Origin: Aureococcus anophagefferens
Lineage: Eukaryota > Sar > Pelagophyceae > Pelagomonadales > Pelagomonadaceae
DNA length: 64,000 nt
Direction: 5' to 3'
Assembly: GCF_000186865.1 (NCBI RefSeq)
Contig: NW_008705572.1
Location: 455,384 to 519,383, forward strand
Part shown: in pieces, positions 36,041 through 44,618 of the stretch
How positions within the stretch are numbered: position 1 is the first letter of the stretch
How the letters are laid out: each line of letters starts with the position of its first letter
The notes under the pieces: generated by a model
The model's database searches: none
Told to the model about the DNA's origin: nothing
Seen by the model: only the letters and a program-made list of their open reading frames with translations
Translations under genes and position numbers: made by a program

Positions 36041-37233
36041 ATGTCGTCCTCGGGCAGGCTTGAAAAGGACTTCTTCGTCTATCGCGATGGTGTTCCTAAG
36101 AAGGCTCGACCCGCATCTTTTTTTTACGCTCTCGATCAGCGCCCGATATTAGAGAAGAAAGGCCTCTCCCTCGGCCACATTGGCGCGTCGCGGCGTCCGA
36201 CAATTGACGGCTGTCCTCGGGCGTGACGCCTCCAATTCTCGCAGGTCGAGTACTTGGCCAGGCGTGGGGCACTGTGGCTCCCGACTATAAGGCGGAACTC
36301 GAAGAACGTGCCGGCGAGGACAAGCGTCGCTACGATGCCGAGATGAACTTCGCCGCGCAGTCTGCATCGCATCTTGACTCGCCGCTCTCTTGGTTACACC
36401 CGTCCATCGGCCCGCGGACCAACGAGGGTGACGGAATTTGGAGCGTGGATGCTGCCGATGACGCTCGGCTTGATCTCCTGCCCCGACGACGCGACAATCC
36501 CGACCCGGGATGTTTTTTCCCTAAGCCCAGCGCTTTCTTCACAGTTGGTCTGCCGAGTTGCACCGTGAAAAGCGGCGATAAATGTTACTATGAGGTCACG
36601 ATCTTGGCCACCTCCGAAAACTCGCAATTTGGATGGGCGCGCCGGGGCTTCGAGGTGGGCTCAGAAAATGGTTGCGGCGATGATGCCTACTCCTACGCCT
36701 GCGACGGCCATCGGCGCAAGAAGTGGCACCAGGCAACAGCTCGAGACTGGAACCCGGACGCATCGTGGAAAGTGGGCGACGTCATCGGCTGTATGCTCGA
36801 CCTCGACTCCCGCGAGATTTGCTTCTCCGTCAACGGCGCCTACGACGAGCCCGCGTTCCGCGACATCTCCGTCGGGAGCGCCTACTTCCCCGCGCTCACG
36901 ATGGGCACTGGTATGGTCGCGATCAACGTCGGCGCGCGCGCCTTCAAGCACCGGCCGGACGGCTATCGCGCGGTCGACCCGCCGCCGCTGCTGCCCGATT
37001 CGATGCTTGGTTGCCTGTCTGATTGTTTCCCGACCTTGAATGGTCCAACGCCGGCTCCGAAGCCGCTCACCGGCGCGGCCGCGCTTTTGGAGACGCTGGA
37101 CAAGTTCAAGGCGAAGAACGGCGGGGTCGACGACCCGTATTACGCAGCCATGCGCAGTGCGCTCGAGGAGCTGGAAATCGGGAACGCGAGGAGGGGTCGT
37201 AATCCAGCTGTCCAGATTACTATTTGGTACTAA
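36041..37233 (+). CDS. HMG-box plus SPRY-domain protein, one GC-AG intron
   Basis: Exons 36041..36182 and 36245..37233 give 376 aa. Residues 19-82 form an HMG box: PKKARPASFFYALDQRPILE, then LGHIGRVLGQAWG across the junction, then PDYKAELEERAGEDKRRYDAEM. The 62-nt intron starts GCGCGT and ends CGCAG. Splicing there gives an HMG box of exact length; the alternative GT donor at 36195 adds four residues (ASRR). A SPRY/B30.2-like domain covers about 150-290 (YYEVTILATSENSQFGWARR, WKVGDVIGCMLDLDSREICF, NGAYDEPAF). DNA bending plus a protein-binding SPRY suggests a chromatin adaptor. Codon use is less GC-rich than neighbours. The stop overlaps the 3' end of the convergent gene by 14 bp. Confidence 0.82.
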
Positions 37234-38185
37234 TTGTGTTTTCGTGCTTCCTTCGAAACACGACGTCCGCGGCCGTGGACGCGTCGTCGAAGCTCCAGAC
37301 GAGGAAGCCCCGCGTGAGCAGCCGCCGGTGGCGCCGCACGCCGACGACGGCGTCGGCGAGGCGCTCGCCCGCGCGGATGAACCGCGCGCGCGGGTGGAGC
37401 GCCGCCGCGGCGCGCCACTCCGCGTCCCAGGCCGCGAGGAAGTCGTGGACGGCGTTGCCCGGGACGCAGTCGTGGATGAAGGACTTGGGGAGCACGGCCC
37501 GCAGGTCGAGGGGCGTAAAACCGTCGCGCAAAGCCGCCTTGGACGCGAAAAATATCAGCGCGTCGTACTTTGGAGTGCCGTCGCTCCGCCGCTTGAGCAC
37601 GTTCACGGCGTGGAGCCGGCCGAAGCGGTCGCAGGTGCCCTCGACGACGACGGCGTCGGCCGTCGGCAGCGCGGACACGAGCGCCGCGTGGGCCCGGTCC
37701 GCCTCGGCGGGCGAGTAGTCCTGGCGGAGCACGTTCATCGCCCGCACGACCCGCGCGGCGGGCGGCCCGTCGGCCCGGGCGAGCGAGCCCCGCACGTCGA
37801 AGCCGCCGCGGTGGAAGGTCACGCCCGCGGCGCCCGGCGCGTCCCGCGCGACGCGCACGCGCTCCGCGGACTGCTCGAGGCCCACGGCCGGCAGCGCGGC
37901 CGCGCGGTCCCGGCCGCTCGGCAGGAACGCGCGGAACTGGCGCGCGCTCTCGAGCGTCGTCGTCGGGCTCGCGCCGTAGCCCACGTCGACGAAGGCCGAC
38001 CCGTCGAGCGCGCGCGAGTCGATGGCCGACCGGTAGAGCGTGAGCACCGCGCGGTCGACGGGCCGCAGGCGGCACCGCGCCGTCTTGCCCTTCGTCTCGA
38101 GCGACTTGGGCGCCGTCGCTTGGTGCCATTTGAGAGCGGCTGCCGTCGTGAGGAGCGCGACGAGGCTGCGCAGGCGACGCGCCAT
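37220..38185 (-). CDS. Class I SAM-methyltransferase-like protein with N-terminal signal
   Basis: 321 aa from the ATG at 38185, chosen because it begins a hydrophobic targeting stretch (MARRLRSLVALLTTAAAL); an open frame upstream lacks coding character. The core has a Rossmann motif I-like segment (FVDVGYGASPTTTLESA), a second strand ending in GLEQSAERV, GVTFHRGGFDV as the adenine-binding strand, and DAVVVEGTCDRFGRL as motif IV. The C-terminal part holds paired basic helices (RRHRRLLTRGFLVW). It resembles bacterial-type small methyltransferases; the substrate is not evident. Plastid or mitochondrial import is likely. Its TAG at 37220 overlaps the end of the HMG-SPRY gene on the other strand. 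Confidence 0.65.
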   Translation of the reverse strand: MARRLRSLVALLTTAAALKWHQATAPKSLETKGKTARCRLRPVDRAVLTLYRSAIDSRALDGSAFVDVGYGASPTTTLESARQFRAFLPSGRDRAAALPAVGLEQSAERVRVARDAPGAAGVTFHRGGFDVRGSLARADGPPAARVVRAMNVLRQDYSPAEADRAHAALVSALPTADAVVVEGTCDRFGRLHAVNVLKRRSDGTPKYDALIFFASKAALRDGFTPLDLRAVLPKSFIHDCVPGNAVHDFLAAWDAEWRAAAALHPRARFIRAGERLADAVVGVRRHRRLLTRGFLVWSFDDASTAADVVFRRKHENTISTK

Positions 38186-38437
38186 TGCGTGTTGCACGTC
38201 TGCGGTGCGGTGAGCTGTTGCACACGCAGATGATGCGTATGAAGTGTGTTTGAGCTCCTCACGCGCTACGACTGCGGCGCGTCGCAGTGTCAACGGTTGG
38301 TACCGGTTCTAAACGTCTTCACGCGTTGCGAATACAGCGTTCACGCGCAGCGAACTCTGCTCACGCACCATCATCGATGATGTCAACAGGGGCAAACGAG
38401 ACTGCATCATGTTCCCGCGGCAAAAGAGGGCGGTGAC

Positions 38438-39826
38438 ATGGCCTCCAAAATGGTCGCCTTGCTGGCGCTCATGACCCAAGCCACGGCGTTCACGGCCCCG
38501 TTCTTCGACACGTCCGGCCGGCTGCAGCGCACGACGGCGCCGCCGGCGCCCGACCCCGCCGCGGAGACGAGGTATGTGCCCATCTACAAGGGCGAGGTGC
38601 TCATGGACGACGCCGGCGCGAAGCTGCTGGAGGAATCGGCCGCGGCGCCCTACGCGGCCCAGGACGGCTGCGTCGTCGCCTGGCTCGGGTCCGCGACGGA
38701 GGGCGCGCTCGCGCCGGCCGCGCCGCGGAACTACTGGCTCCTCGAGCTCTCGCATCTCGAGGACAAGCCCGAGCACCTCGGCGAGTGGGCGCCCCTGCGC
38801 AACGCCGGCGGCGTCGGCGGCCGCGGCGTGCTGAGCTCGAGCCCCGTGCGCGTCGCCGACGACGTCGCCGCGCTCCTGGGCACCGCGCGGGGCCTCGCGG
38901 ACTGGCACGCGCACAACGGCTACTGCGCCTCGTGCGGCGGTCCGACGAAGCCCGCGCGCCACGGGCGGAACCGCCAGTGCGTCGACTGCGACACGCGCGT
39001 GCGGCCGCGCCTCGACCCGTCGGTCATCGTGCTCGTGACGAACGAGCGGCGCGACCGGTGCCTGCTGGGCCGCGCGAAGGGCTGGGCGCCGGGCCGGTGG
39101 TCGACGCTCGCGGGCTTCGTGGAGTTCGGCGAGTCGCTGGAGGAGTGCGTCGTCCGGGAGATCGCGGAGGAGGCGGGCGTGGCGCCGGACCGCGCGTCCC
39201 TGCGGCAGGTCGCGAGCCAGCCCTGGCTCTTCCCGCGGTCGCTCATGGTCGGCTACGAGGCCGTCGTCGACGACGCCATACCCCTCGCGCGCCAGGAGGA
39301 CGAACTCGCGGGGCTGGCCTGGTTCGACAGGGACTACGTGCGCAAGCAGGTCGCGCTCCAGGGCGACGACGACGCGCCGGCGACGCCGGGCGACTTCCAC
39401 GTGCCGAGCCGCGTGTCGCTCGCGCGGACGCTACTCGACGGCTGGCTCGACGACGCCGCCGCCGCCGCGCCGGCCGCCGCCGCCGCCGCGCCGGCCGGGG
39501 CGCCGGCCGGGGCGCCGGCGACCGTCGAGGCCGCGCGCGCGGCGGCCGTCGCGGCGACGGAGGCCGCGGGCGCGGACTCGGCCGAGGCGCGGTCCGCGTG
39601 GGATTTGGTCGACGACCTCGAGAAGCAACCGGCGAGTTTCGCCTCCCTCGAGGAGGAGTGCGCCATCGACGACGCCGACGAGAAGTGCCGCAAGCTCGGG
39701 CGCGAGCTCGCGGAGCTCGACGCGCTCATCGCGCAGGGGCCGGGCAAGTCGCGCGTCCGCGAGGCCGCGAAGAACCTCCTCCGCGAGATCGAGTCGGGCT
39801 ACGACGACCAGATCTTCAAGAAGTAA
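38438..39826 (+). CDS. Plastid NudC-type Nudix hydrolase fused to a CP12-like tail
   Basis: 462 aa, ATG at 38438. The presequence ends in TQATAFTAPFF, an ASAFAP-type plastid motif. Residues about 161-185 form the NudC zinc ribbon (YCASCGG...QCVDCD). The Nudix box GFVEFGESLEECVVREIAEE lies at about 226-246, followed by the NADH-pyrophosphatase signature SQPWLFPRSLM. After an Ala/Pro linker (345-365) comes a CP12-like end: SAWDLVDDL (AWD at 387-389) and Cys408-x8-Cys417 in EEECAIDDADEKCRKL, the spacing of the C-terminal redox Cys pair of CP12. The N-terminal Cys pair of CP12 is absent. CP12 links GAPDH and PRK in the dark. A NAD(P)H-hydrolysing enzyme with this tail could be redox-controlled or bind GAPDH. 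Confidence 0.87.
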   Translation: MASKMVALLALMTQATAFTAPFFDTSGRLQRTTAPPAPDPAAETRYVPIYKGEVLMDDAGAKLLEESAAAPYAAQDGCVVAWLGSATEGALAPAAPRNYWLLELSHLEDKPEHLGEWAPLRNAGGVGGRGVLSSSPVRVADDVAALLGTARGLADWHAHNGYCASCGGPTKPARHGRNRQCVDCDTRVRPRLDPSVIVLVTNERRDRCLLGRAKGWAPGRWSTLAGFVEFGESLEECVVREIAEEAGVAPDRASLRQVASQPWLFPRSLMVGYEAVVDDAIPLARQEDELAGLAWFDRDYVRKQVALQGDDDAPATPGDFHVPSRVSLARTLLDGWLDDAAAAAPAAAAAAPAGAPAGAPATVEAARAAAVAATEAAGADSAEARSAWDLVDDLEKQPASFASLEEECAIDDADEKCRKLGRELAELDALIAQGPGKSRVREAAKNLLREIESGYDDQIFKK

Positions 39827-39858
39827 CTCGGCGTTCGTGTGTGGTTTAGCGAGCGTAT

Positions 39859-40878
39859 TTAGTGCAAGGGCGACGTTACGGCGTCCTCCGGCGGCGCCGG
39901 GGCCTCGCCGACGTCGACGTCCGCCGGCGCCGCCTCGTCGTCGCCGTCGTCGTCGTCGTACTCGTCGATGATGGCGGCGACGGTGGCGAGCTGGGCCTCG
40001 GAGAGCTCGGCCTCGAAGTCGGCGAGGAGGTCCATGAGCTCCTCGTGCGAGAGCGACCGGAGGTCGTCGTCGCCGAGCGCGCGGAGGTGGTCCAGGATGT
40101 CCGCGTCGGCCGCGCGGCCCCGGCCCGTGACGCGCTGGGGCGACGTGAAGAGCTCGCGCGCCCAGCCGCTGCGGTGGATGACGCTGTCGCCGCGCTTGCC
40201 CGCGGCCGCCGGCGCGACGGCCGTCTCGGGGATCGCGGCGGGCCGTTTCGGGGCGCCGCCCGTCGACTCGAAGACCTCCTCGGCGCCGCGCGGGACGACG
40301 ACGGGCCGCTTCCTCGGGGGGTTCCGCGCGGCGGCGGCGTCGCCGGGCCCGTGGAGCGCGTCGAGGCGCCGCTCCATCTCGGCGACGACGAACTCCGGCG
40401 ACGCCTCGAGGACCAGCGGCAGGCACTCGGCCTTGTTTTCCGTCGCGTTGTCGCAGAGCTTGCGCAGCGGCGTGCGGCCGGCGCCGTCGCGGACCTCCGT
40501 CGCCGCGGCGTTGGCTCGGAGCAGCTCCGCGAGGAGGGCCGTGTCGACGCGCGCGTTCGCGCAGAGGCAGTGGAGCGGCGTGCCGAGCTCCAGATGGACG
40601 CGGCGCGCGTTCTCGGGGCAGCCCGCGAGGAGCAGCCGCAGCAGCTCGGGCGTCACGGAGCTGTTCTCGCAGAGCGCGTGCAGGGGCGTCAGGCCCCGCG
40701 CGTCCGCGACGTCGGCGTCGTGGGCCTCGAGGCAGAGGGCGAGGTAGTCCGTCGTCAGCGGCTCCGTGCGGCAGCACTCGAAGAGCCGCGACTCCGCCGG
40801 CGTCGCCTTGACGGGATCCCGCCGGCTCCCGGTGCGCACGGCGCCGTCGCGCACGCACCGCGAGAACGCCGGACCCAT
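39859..40878 (-). CDS. Ankyrin-repeat protein
   Basis: 339 aa from the ATG at 40878. Ankyrin-type repeats at about residues 30-165: GLTPLHALCENSSVTPELLRLLL, LGTPLHCLCANARVDTALLAELL and GRTPLRKLCDNATENKAECLPLVL, the Cys-containing LHxLCxN form common in stramenopiles. The middle (175-260) is basic and disordered; the end has an acidic helix (DLLADFEAELSEAQLATVAAIIDEYDDDDG). No enzymatic domain. It starts 143 bp from the phosphopantetheinyl transferase gene on the other strand, so the two share a promoter region containing GACTGCACTTAAAAAG. Confidence 0.8.
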   Translation of the reverse strand: MGPAFSRCVRDGAVRTGSRRDPVKATPAESRLFECCRTEPLTTDYLALCLEAHDADVADARGLTPLHALCENSSVTPELLRLLLAGCPENARRVHLELGTPLHCLCANARVDTALLAELLRANAAATEVRDGAGRTPLRKLCDNATENKAECLPLVLEASPEFVVAEMERRLDALHGPGDAAAARNPPRKRPVVVPRGAEEVFESTGGAPKRPAAIPETAVAPAAAGKRGDSVIHRSGWARELFTSPQRVTGRGRAADADILDHLRALGDDDLRSLSHEELMDLLADFEAELSEAQLATVAAIIDEYDDDDGDDEAAPADVDVGEAPAPPEDAVTSPLH

Positions 40879-41021
40879 GGTTCGTTTCGAGCGTCTATTC
40901 GTCGAACTTCTCGGCGTCCATCGTGGATCTGGGAACGGGCGCTTCAATTTTGACTGCACTTAAAAAGATCGCAAACAGCATCGGGCTGCATCTCGGTGGT
41001 GTATACTTGGCTCCCCGAAAG

Positions 41022-42056
41022 ATGGCCTCCTTCGCGGAGTGGGTCCGCGCTCGAGATGCGAATGCGAGCGAGGCGCCGAGTTCGGGACCGCCGGCGGCCC
41101 TCCGCGTCGCCGCGAGGCTTTCGGAGTTCGAGGTCGACGGCGCGACGGAGACGTCGAAGCAGTTCAACTGGCTCGTCGACACGCTCGTGCGCGAGGAGGC
41201 GGAGCGCGCGAGCGTGCGGCGCTTCAAGTTCGAGGCGGACCAGAAGCGGGCGCTGCTGGCGCGGCTCCTGGCGCGCTACTGCTGCCGCGCCGTCGTCGGC
41301 GCGGAGTGCACCATCGCGCGGACCGACGGCGGCAAGCCCCACGCGTACCCCGTGCCCGCGGCCGCGGCGGCCGCCGCGCCGAACTTCAACTTCAACGTGT
41401 CCCACGAGGGCGACTACGTCGTCGCCGCGACGGAGCCCCGGGCGCTCTGCGGCGCCGACGTCTGCAGCGCGGACCACCTCTGCCGCGCCGGACCGCCGAC
41501 GCGCGACCAGCTGCGGAACCTCGCGGACGCCTTCGCCGCCGACGAGTGGGCGGCCGTCGACGCCATCGACGACGCGGCGCTGCGCTTCAACGCCTTCAAG
41601 GTCCTCTGGAGCTGCAAGGAGGCCGTCGTCAAGGCGCGCGGCGACGGCATCGTCTTCGACCTGAACCGCGTGTCGTTCCTCGCGGACGACCCGCCGGGCA
41701 ACGCGCCGCCGCTGCGCCACGTCGCGCCCATGGGCTACCCCTTCCGCAGCGCCCTCGTCAAGTTCGACGGCGTCCCGGACCGCCGCTGGCGCGTCGACGT
41801 CGACGTCCTCGACGCCGCGCACGTCGCGTCCGTGGCCCGCGGGCCCGTGGCGGCCATGAAGGACAAGGCGGGCCGCTTCCGGTCGACGATGCGGGACCCG
41901 GCCCGCGGCGCCGAGGACAGCGGCGCCTGGCGCGCGGAGCTCGCGGAGCCGCGGCCGCCCTTCACCGTTCTCACCGTCGCGGACCTCGTCCCGCCGCGGC
42001 GCCGGGCCGAGTACGACGCGCTCTGCGGCGCGCCCGCGCGCGTGACGCCCTGTTAG
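41022..42056 (+). CDS. 4'-phosphopantetheinyl transferase (AASDHPPT/Sfp type)
   Basis: 344 aa from the ATG at 41022 (MASFAEWVR); an upstream GTG in frame is not needed. Motifs in order: FNFNVSHEGDYVVAA, GADVCS with the metal Asp, and WSCKEAVVKARGDG near residue 197 (the WxxKEAxxK metal/CoA motif). A helical N-terminal lobe with FKFEADQKRALLARLLARY is typical of AASDHPPT, whose length is about 310 aa. The enzyme moves 4'-phosphopantetheine from CoA to carrier proteins of fatty-acid, polyketide or lysine-type synthases. The C-terminal 80 residues contain a Pro/Arg-rich extension (MRDPARGAEDSGAW). No clear targeting peptide, so probably cytosolic. Confidence 0.88.
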   Translation: MASFAEWVRARDANASEAPSSGPPAALRVAARLSEFEVDGATETSKQFNWLVDTLVREEAERASVRRFKFEADQKRALLARLLARYCCRAVVGAECTIARTDGGKPHAYPVPAAAAAAAPNFNFNVSHEGDYVVAATEPRALCGADVCSADHLCRAGPPTRDQLRNLADAFAADEWAAVDAIDDAALRFNAFKVLWSCKEAVVKARGDGIVFDLNRVSFLADDPPGNAPPLRHVAPMGYPFRSALVKFDGVPDRRWRVDVDVLDAAHVASVARGPVAAMKDKAGRFRSTMRDPARGAEDSGAWRAELAEPRPPFTVLTVADLVPPRRRAEYDALCGAPARVTPC

Positions 42057-42195
42057 AATACGCGCGGTCGACCAGGGGGGCATGGCTTCAACATTCGCCG
42101 CAAGGACCTCGGTTAACCTCGGTCCGGTGAGCTTTTGTCGAGGCAGCCCGCACCGTCCATCGTCCGCCGCCGCGCCGCCGCCGCGCCGCCGCGGC

Positions 42196-43137
42196 ATGGC
42201 GGCGTGCGCGATGCGCGCCTGGGTGCTGGCGAGCTCCGCGGCGACGGCCTGCGTGCTCCACGGCACGGACAGCGGCGTCTGCGACTTTCGATTGGACCCA
42301 AAGTTCAGCGACGCGGCCAACGGCTGGACGCTGCGGGACACGGCGGCCTACCGGCAGTACCACCTGCCCAAGTGCCAGCGCTACGTCAAGTACCCGGCCT
42401 GCGTGCCCGAGATGGTGAAGGTGAACGACACGGGCCCGGAGCGGGACCTGTGGGAGTACGCGGGCCGCATCGAGCCCGACGTCGAGCACCCGCTGGGCCG
42501 CTTCTGGAACCACACGATCCGCAACAAGGACGCCTGGGTCTTCGAGAAGACGGAGCAGATCATCGACGAGCGGCTGGGCAACGAGACGTCGAGCGCGCTC
42601 ATGGCGCGGCAGGAGAACCACTTCGGCGAGGGCACGTGCGAGGGCAAGGACTGGGAGGAGCGCTGCAAGGACTACCCCGTCTGCGCCGCCGGGACCCACA
42701 GCGGCTGCGTCGGCTACCCGATCCAGCCGCGCATGGTCATGAACCAGGACTGCCAGAAGGCCTTCGAGGCCTACTTCTGCTTCATCAACTTCCCGCGGTG
42801 CTACTGGGACGACACGACGAACGAGATGAAGTCCGTCGCCCTCTGCCGCACGGCCTGCAAGAACTTCTTCAAGGCCTGCAACTACGACAAGTCGCTCTGG
42901 CGCTGCGGCCGCACGGAGTTCTTCAACGGCAACTTCGCGGAACGGCTCGAGGACTACGGCCGCTACATGCGCGACTTCTTCCCGGGCCAGCCCTTCCGCA
43001 ACTCCTTCAAGGACCGGGGCTATCGGAACATCCACGGCCGCTGCACGCCGGGCCTCCCCGACGCCGCGGCCGCGACGTCGCCGAAGCGCGCCGCGGCCCT
43101 GGCCCTCGCCGCGGCGGCCTACCTCCTCCGACAGTAA
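42196..43137 (+). CDS. Secreted Cys-rich protein with Frizzled-CRD-like domain and possible GPI anchor
   Basis: 313 aa from the ATG at 42196; an earlier in-frame ATG at 42082 would put about 38 non-signal residues in front. The signal peptide is AWVLASSAATACVL. About 20 Cys and three N-glycosylation sites (NDT, NHT, NET) show a lumenal or extracellular fold. Residues about 195-245 follow the second half of a Frizzled/sFRP Cys-rich domain: CQKAFEAYFCFINFPRC, then LCRTACKNFFKACNYDKSLW and RC. The end (RAAALALAAAAYLLRQ) is a weak hydrophobic tail fitting a GPI signal. Fz-CRDs bind lipidated ligands in animals; the role in an alga is unknown. A GGCAGCC motif sits 47 bp upstream of the start. Confidence 0.7.
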   Translation: MAACAMRAWVLASSAATACVLHGTDSGVCDFRLDPKFSDAANGWTLRDTAAYRQYHLPKCQRYVKYPACVPEMVKVNDTGPERDLWEYAGRIEPDVEHPLGRFWNHTIRNKDAWVFEKTEQIIDERLGNETSSALMARQENHFGEGTCEGKDWEERCKDYPVCAAGTHSGCVGYPIQPRMVMNQDCQKAFEAYFCFINFPRCYWDDTTNEMKSVALCRTACKNFFKACNYDKSLWRCGRTEFFNGNFAERLEDYGRYMRDFFPGQPFRNSFKDRGYRNIHGRCTPGLPDAAAATSPKRAAALALAAAAYLLRQ

Positions 43138-43322
43138 GAGGGACGCTTGGGGCTCGGCGGTGACGGGGTCTCCGGGCTCTTAGCCCAGCATCCAGCTCGA
43201 GCGAGCGCTAGCATCCCTACAAATATGTGAGGTTCACTTGAAAACTACAACAAGCAAAAGAAGTAATCGTTGAGATTATGGCAGCGCGCCCGCCGATGCT
43301 TTGGTCAGAAAGCGTTTAGACG

Positions 43323-44465
43323 ATGGGCAGCCCCGAGGGGCGGTGGCGCGAGAGCGGCGGCGGCATCGGGCAGATGCTGGCGGCGCGGGCCCAGGGGCTG
43401 AAAATCCCCGAGGGCGACGCGCCGCCGACGCCCGAGGGGTCGCCCCAGGCGTCGCTGGCCCGGGCGCCGCGGCCCCGGAGCGCCGGGCTCCGGCGCGCGG
43501 CGCCGCCGGGCGACCGGCGGTCGCCGGCGGCGCGGCCGGCGAGCGCGGCGGCCGCGCGCGCGTCGCCCGCGCGGCAGACGTACGGGCCGCCGGCGTCGTC
43601 CGGCGGCGGCGCGCGGCCCGCGTCCGCGCCGGCGAGGCGGCGCGCCGGCGGCCACCTGCTGCGGCGCCAGCTGGAGAACGCGCTCCTCGAGGACGAGCTC
43701 TTCACCATGAACGACCGCCTCACGTTCAGCCGGACGCGGAAGGACGACATCATCGACATCCACCGGAGCCACAAGCAGCGCCTCGGCGGCGTGATCTCGT
43801 CCGTGGACCAGTTCCCGAGCCCGGACTGCTGGGAGTACAAGAAGTACCGCAACGACCTGCGGCGCATCATCCTCGGGCGCGGCGGGCTGACGCCGTACAC
43901 CGTGCGCAAGGAGCAGAAGCCGACCCTCGTCGAGGACCTCAAGAAGGCCCACCACGTCCACTGCCGCCGCGTGCGCCAGGCCGCGAGCCGCATCGACTCC
44001 GCGCTGTCCGCGGGCTGCGAGTCGACGCGCGCGCGGAACAAGCAGCGCAACGCGCGCGAGGCCGCGGGGCCCGTCGCCGTGCTCCTCGACAAGCTCGAGA
44101 CGGCGCGCCGCGACCGCGAGGCCGCGGACAAGCGGCGCCGCGACGCGGACCGCGACATCGCGACCATGCCCCTCTTCGGCGGCCTCGTGGGCTCGGGCCG
44201 CAAGGCGCCGCCGAAGCAGCCGCCGAAGCCCCGGCCGGACGCGGGCCCGCCGTCGTCGCGCGCGTCGCCCGTGCGGCCCCGCTCCGCCCAGGAGCGCCAC
44301 ATGCTCGCCTACGAGCGCCGGAGCGACGTCATCCTCTACGGCAAGGTCGTCCACAACCCGACGGTCCTGCCCCGGCGCCTCCGCGACACGGAGAAGGTCC
44401 AGCACAAGCTCGAGCGGGAGATGGCCGCCGTCCACGCCGCGCGCGCGGCCCAGGTCGCCAGCTAA
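43323..44465 (+). CDS. Unknown protein with conserved helical middle
   Basis: 380 aa, ATG at 43323. Residues 1-110 are Ala/Pro/Arg-rich and disordered. From about 110 to 270 the sequence is helical and less repetitive: LLRRQLENALLEDELFTMND, RKDDIIDIHRSHKQRLGG, KKYRNDLRRIILGRGGL, AVLLDKLETARRDREAADK. The end has HMLAYERRSDVILYGKVVHNP and a charged helix. I do not recognise the family; the pattern of charged helices suits a cytoskeletal or axonemal structural protein. Upstream (43228-43240) lies GGTTCACTTGAAAA, a recurring promoter-type sequence. Confidence 0.6.
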   Translation: MGSPEGRWRESGGGIGQMLAARAQGLKIPEGDAPPTPEGSPQASLARAPRPRSAGLRRAAPPGDRRSPAARPASAAAARASPARQTYGPPASSGGGARPASAPARRRAGGHLLRRQLENALLEDELFTMNDRLTFSRTRKDDIIDIHRSHKQRLGGVISSVDQFPSPDCWEYKKYRNDLRRIILGRGGLTPYTVRKEQKPTLVEDLKKAHHVHCRRVRQAASRIDSALSAGCESTRARNKQRNAREAAGPVAVLLDKLETARRDREAADKRRRDADRDIATMPLFGGLVGSGRKAPPKQPPKPRPDAGPPSSRASPVRPRSAQERHMLAYERRSDVILYGKVVHNPTVLPRRLRDTEKVQHKLEREMAAVHAARAAQVAS

Positions 44466-44618
44466 GGGCCTCGGCGGGGTCGGAGCCGCGTCCGGGAGCC
44501 TCGAGCGAAGTCTCGAGCGAGGCCTCGAGCCGTACGTGCACTTCAAGCACTTCTTCATCTTTAACCCGAGGGCAGCCCCCAGCTCACCGCGGCCTTCGCC
44601 TGGATCCGCGGCGGCGCC

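Noticed and set aside
36195..36244. GT donor at 36195 for the HMG-SPRY intron
   Set aside because: It lengthens a highly length-conserved HMG box by four residues; the GC donor at 36183 does not.
44329..44550. Small minus-strand frame with ETSLEAPG-type repeats
   Set aside because: It lies over the 3' end of a plus-strand gene and a simple CTCGAGC repeat; no support as a gene.
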